NCBI RefSeq assembly: GCF_044326205.1
Contig: NZ_JBIRCY010000020.1
Location: forward strand, 1-64,000
DNA length: 64,000 bases
From: Kumtagia sp044326205
GTDB taxonomy: Bacteria > Pseudomonadota > Alphaproteobacteria > Rhizobiales > Rhizobiaceae
Reading direction: 5' to 3'
Made by a program: the position numbers and the translations under genes. The notes below the pieces were generated by a model that saw only the letters and a program-made list of their open reading frames with translations, had not been told where the DNA came from and did no database searches. Below, one piece after another: positions 63,275-64,000 of this stretch (position 1 is its first letter; each line of letters opens with the position of its first letter).

Positions 63275-63889
63275 TCACGGATAAAGCCGCGCCTTCGCCC
63301 AGCCGTCACCGTCGCGCGTGAAAATCACGCGGTCGTGCAGGCGGAACGGGCGGTCGTGCCAGAACTCCATCGACGACGGCATGATGCGGAATCCCGACCA
63401 ATATTTTGGGCGCGGGATGCTGCCGATCGGGTATTTCGCCGTGCATTCGGCCACCGCCTTTTCCAGCGCGAAGCGGCTTTCCAGCGGCCGCGACTGCTTC
63501 GATGCCCAGGCGCCGATGCGGCTGCCGCGCGGGCGGGTGGCATAGTAGTCATCCGCTTCCGCATCCGAGACGATCTCGACCGGGCCGCGGATGCGCACCT
63601 GCCGGCGCAGCGACTTCCAGTGAAAACACATGGCGGCCTTCATGGTGCCAAGAATCTCGCGGCCCTTGGCGCTCTCGAAATTGGTGTAGAAGACAAAACC
63701 GCGTTCATCAAAACCCTTCAGCAGCACCATGCGGACATTCGGCATGCCGTCGGCATCGACGGTTGCCAGCGCCACGCCGTTCGGATCGTTGGTTTCGCTC
63801 TTCGTCGCGTCCTCCAGCCATTCCGCGAAAAGCCGGAACGGCTCGGTGCTTTCGGTGAAGTCACCGCTTCTTAACGTGTCCTGGTTCAT
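63275..63889 (-). CDS. pdxH: Pyridoxamine 5'-phosphate oxidase
   Basis: A 204-residue FMN enzyme: MVLLKGFDERGFVFYTNFESAKGREIL, CFHWKSLRRQVRIRGPVEIVS, ATRPRGSRIGAWASKQSRPLESRFALEKAVAE and the end WHDRPFRLHDRVIFTRDGDGWAKARLYP, all classical PdxH. It oxidises PNP and PMP to pyridoxal phosphate, needed by the PLP aminotransferase at 6778-7920 and others. ATG 63889 follows GGAGGCGGAGA. Confidence 0.96.
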   Translation of the reverse strand: MNQDTLRSGDFTESTEPFRLFAEWLEDATKSETNDPNGVALATVDADGMPNVRMVLLKGFDERGFVFYTNFESAKGREILGTMKAAMCFHWKSLRRQVRIRGPVEIVSDAEADDYYATRPRGSRIGAWASKQSRPLESRFALEKAVAECTAKYPIGSIPRPKYWSGFRIMPSSMEFWHDRPFRLHDRVIFTRDGDGWAKARLYP

Positions 63890-64000
63890 TCTCCGCCTCC
63901 ATTCCGTCCGGCAGTGCGGGGAGATTGCCGATTGTTGAGAGGCGCGCAAGCCTCAGTGGACGTTCATTGTTGTCCGGCGCGCCGCGCCGGCCTGCTTGCA

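Overview
The window looks like chromosome from a high-GC alphaproteobacterium of the Rhizobiales, most likely Mesorhizobium or a near relative in the Phyllobacteriaceae. The reasons are a BacA/SbmA-type peptide transporter closely resembling rhizobial BacA, an F0 ATP synthase operon with paired b and b' subunits separated from F1, BA14K-like and DUF6101-like proteins, several class III adenylate cyclases, and REP-like palindromes with a CTCCCC...CAAGGGGGAG core. I see no rRNA, tRNA, CRISPR array, prophage or intact transposase.

Layout. 1-6.2 kb: a 5'-truncated FAD oxidoreductase, a MarR regulator and a two-gene indolepyruvate:ferredoxin oxidoreductase-like pair. 6.3-18.3 kb: mixed genes, including a thiol reductase, aminotransferase, ankyrin and YHS proteins, a cyclase/TolB-like/TPR protein, an M29 aminopeptidase, a LysR/MFS group, BacA and a polysaccharide deacetylase. 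18.5-26 kb: housekeeping genes (TPR membrane protein, Der GTPase, SleB-type cell-wall hydrolase, atpI-B-E-F'-F, RNase HII). 26-35 kb: a radical SAM protein, a gene-poor stretch of about 745 bp, fatty-acid type enzymes with a TetR regulator, and a leftward cluster DUF2007-methyltransferase-SppA-small protein-IspE-MoaB facing ispB. 35-44.5 kb: a TPR lipoprotein-like protein, cupredoxin, GlyQS, TsaC/Sua5 and a D-2-hydroxyacid dehydrogenase.

44.5-53.3 kb is the most accessory part. It holds an RTX-type secreted protein, a BTAD/TolB-like/TPR regulator, a MarR-controlled isoquinoline oxidoreductase-like pair whose large subunit is frameshifted, a remnant of a Dam-type DNA adenine methylase, and an orphan protein with a PD-(D/E)XK-like signature. 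53.3-64 kb returns to core genes (ubiA, purD, arsC-like, acyl-CoA dehydrogenase with enoyl-CoA hydratase, a cyclase, pdxH), interrupted by a YefM-YoeB toxin-antitoxin pair and a few hypothetical genes.

Three kinds of repeat stand out. Palindromic REP-like elements occur once between genes and twice in frame inside enzymes (the IorB-like protein and GlyS). Two 7-8 bp minisatellites, each with an inverted partner arm across a roughly 46-50 bp core, and one (CT)16 tract all abut TAG stop codons. A duplicated end of a short proline-rich reading frame brackets the RTX/BTAD segment. The best candidates for undescribed biology are the nuclease-like orphan beside the methylase remnant, the stop-codon-linked minisatellites and the proline-rich peptide family.
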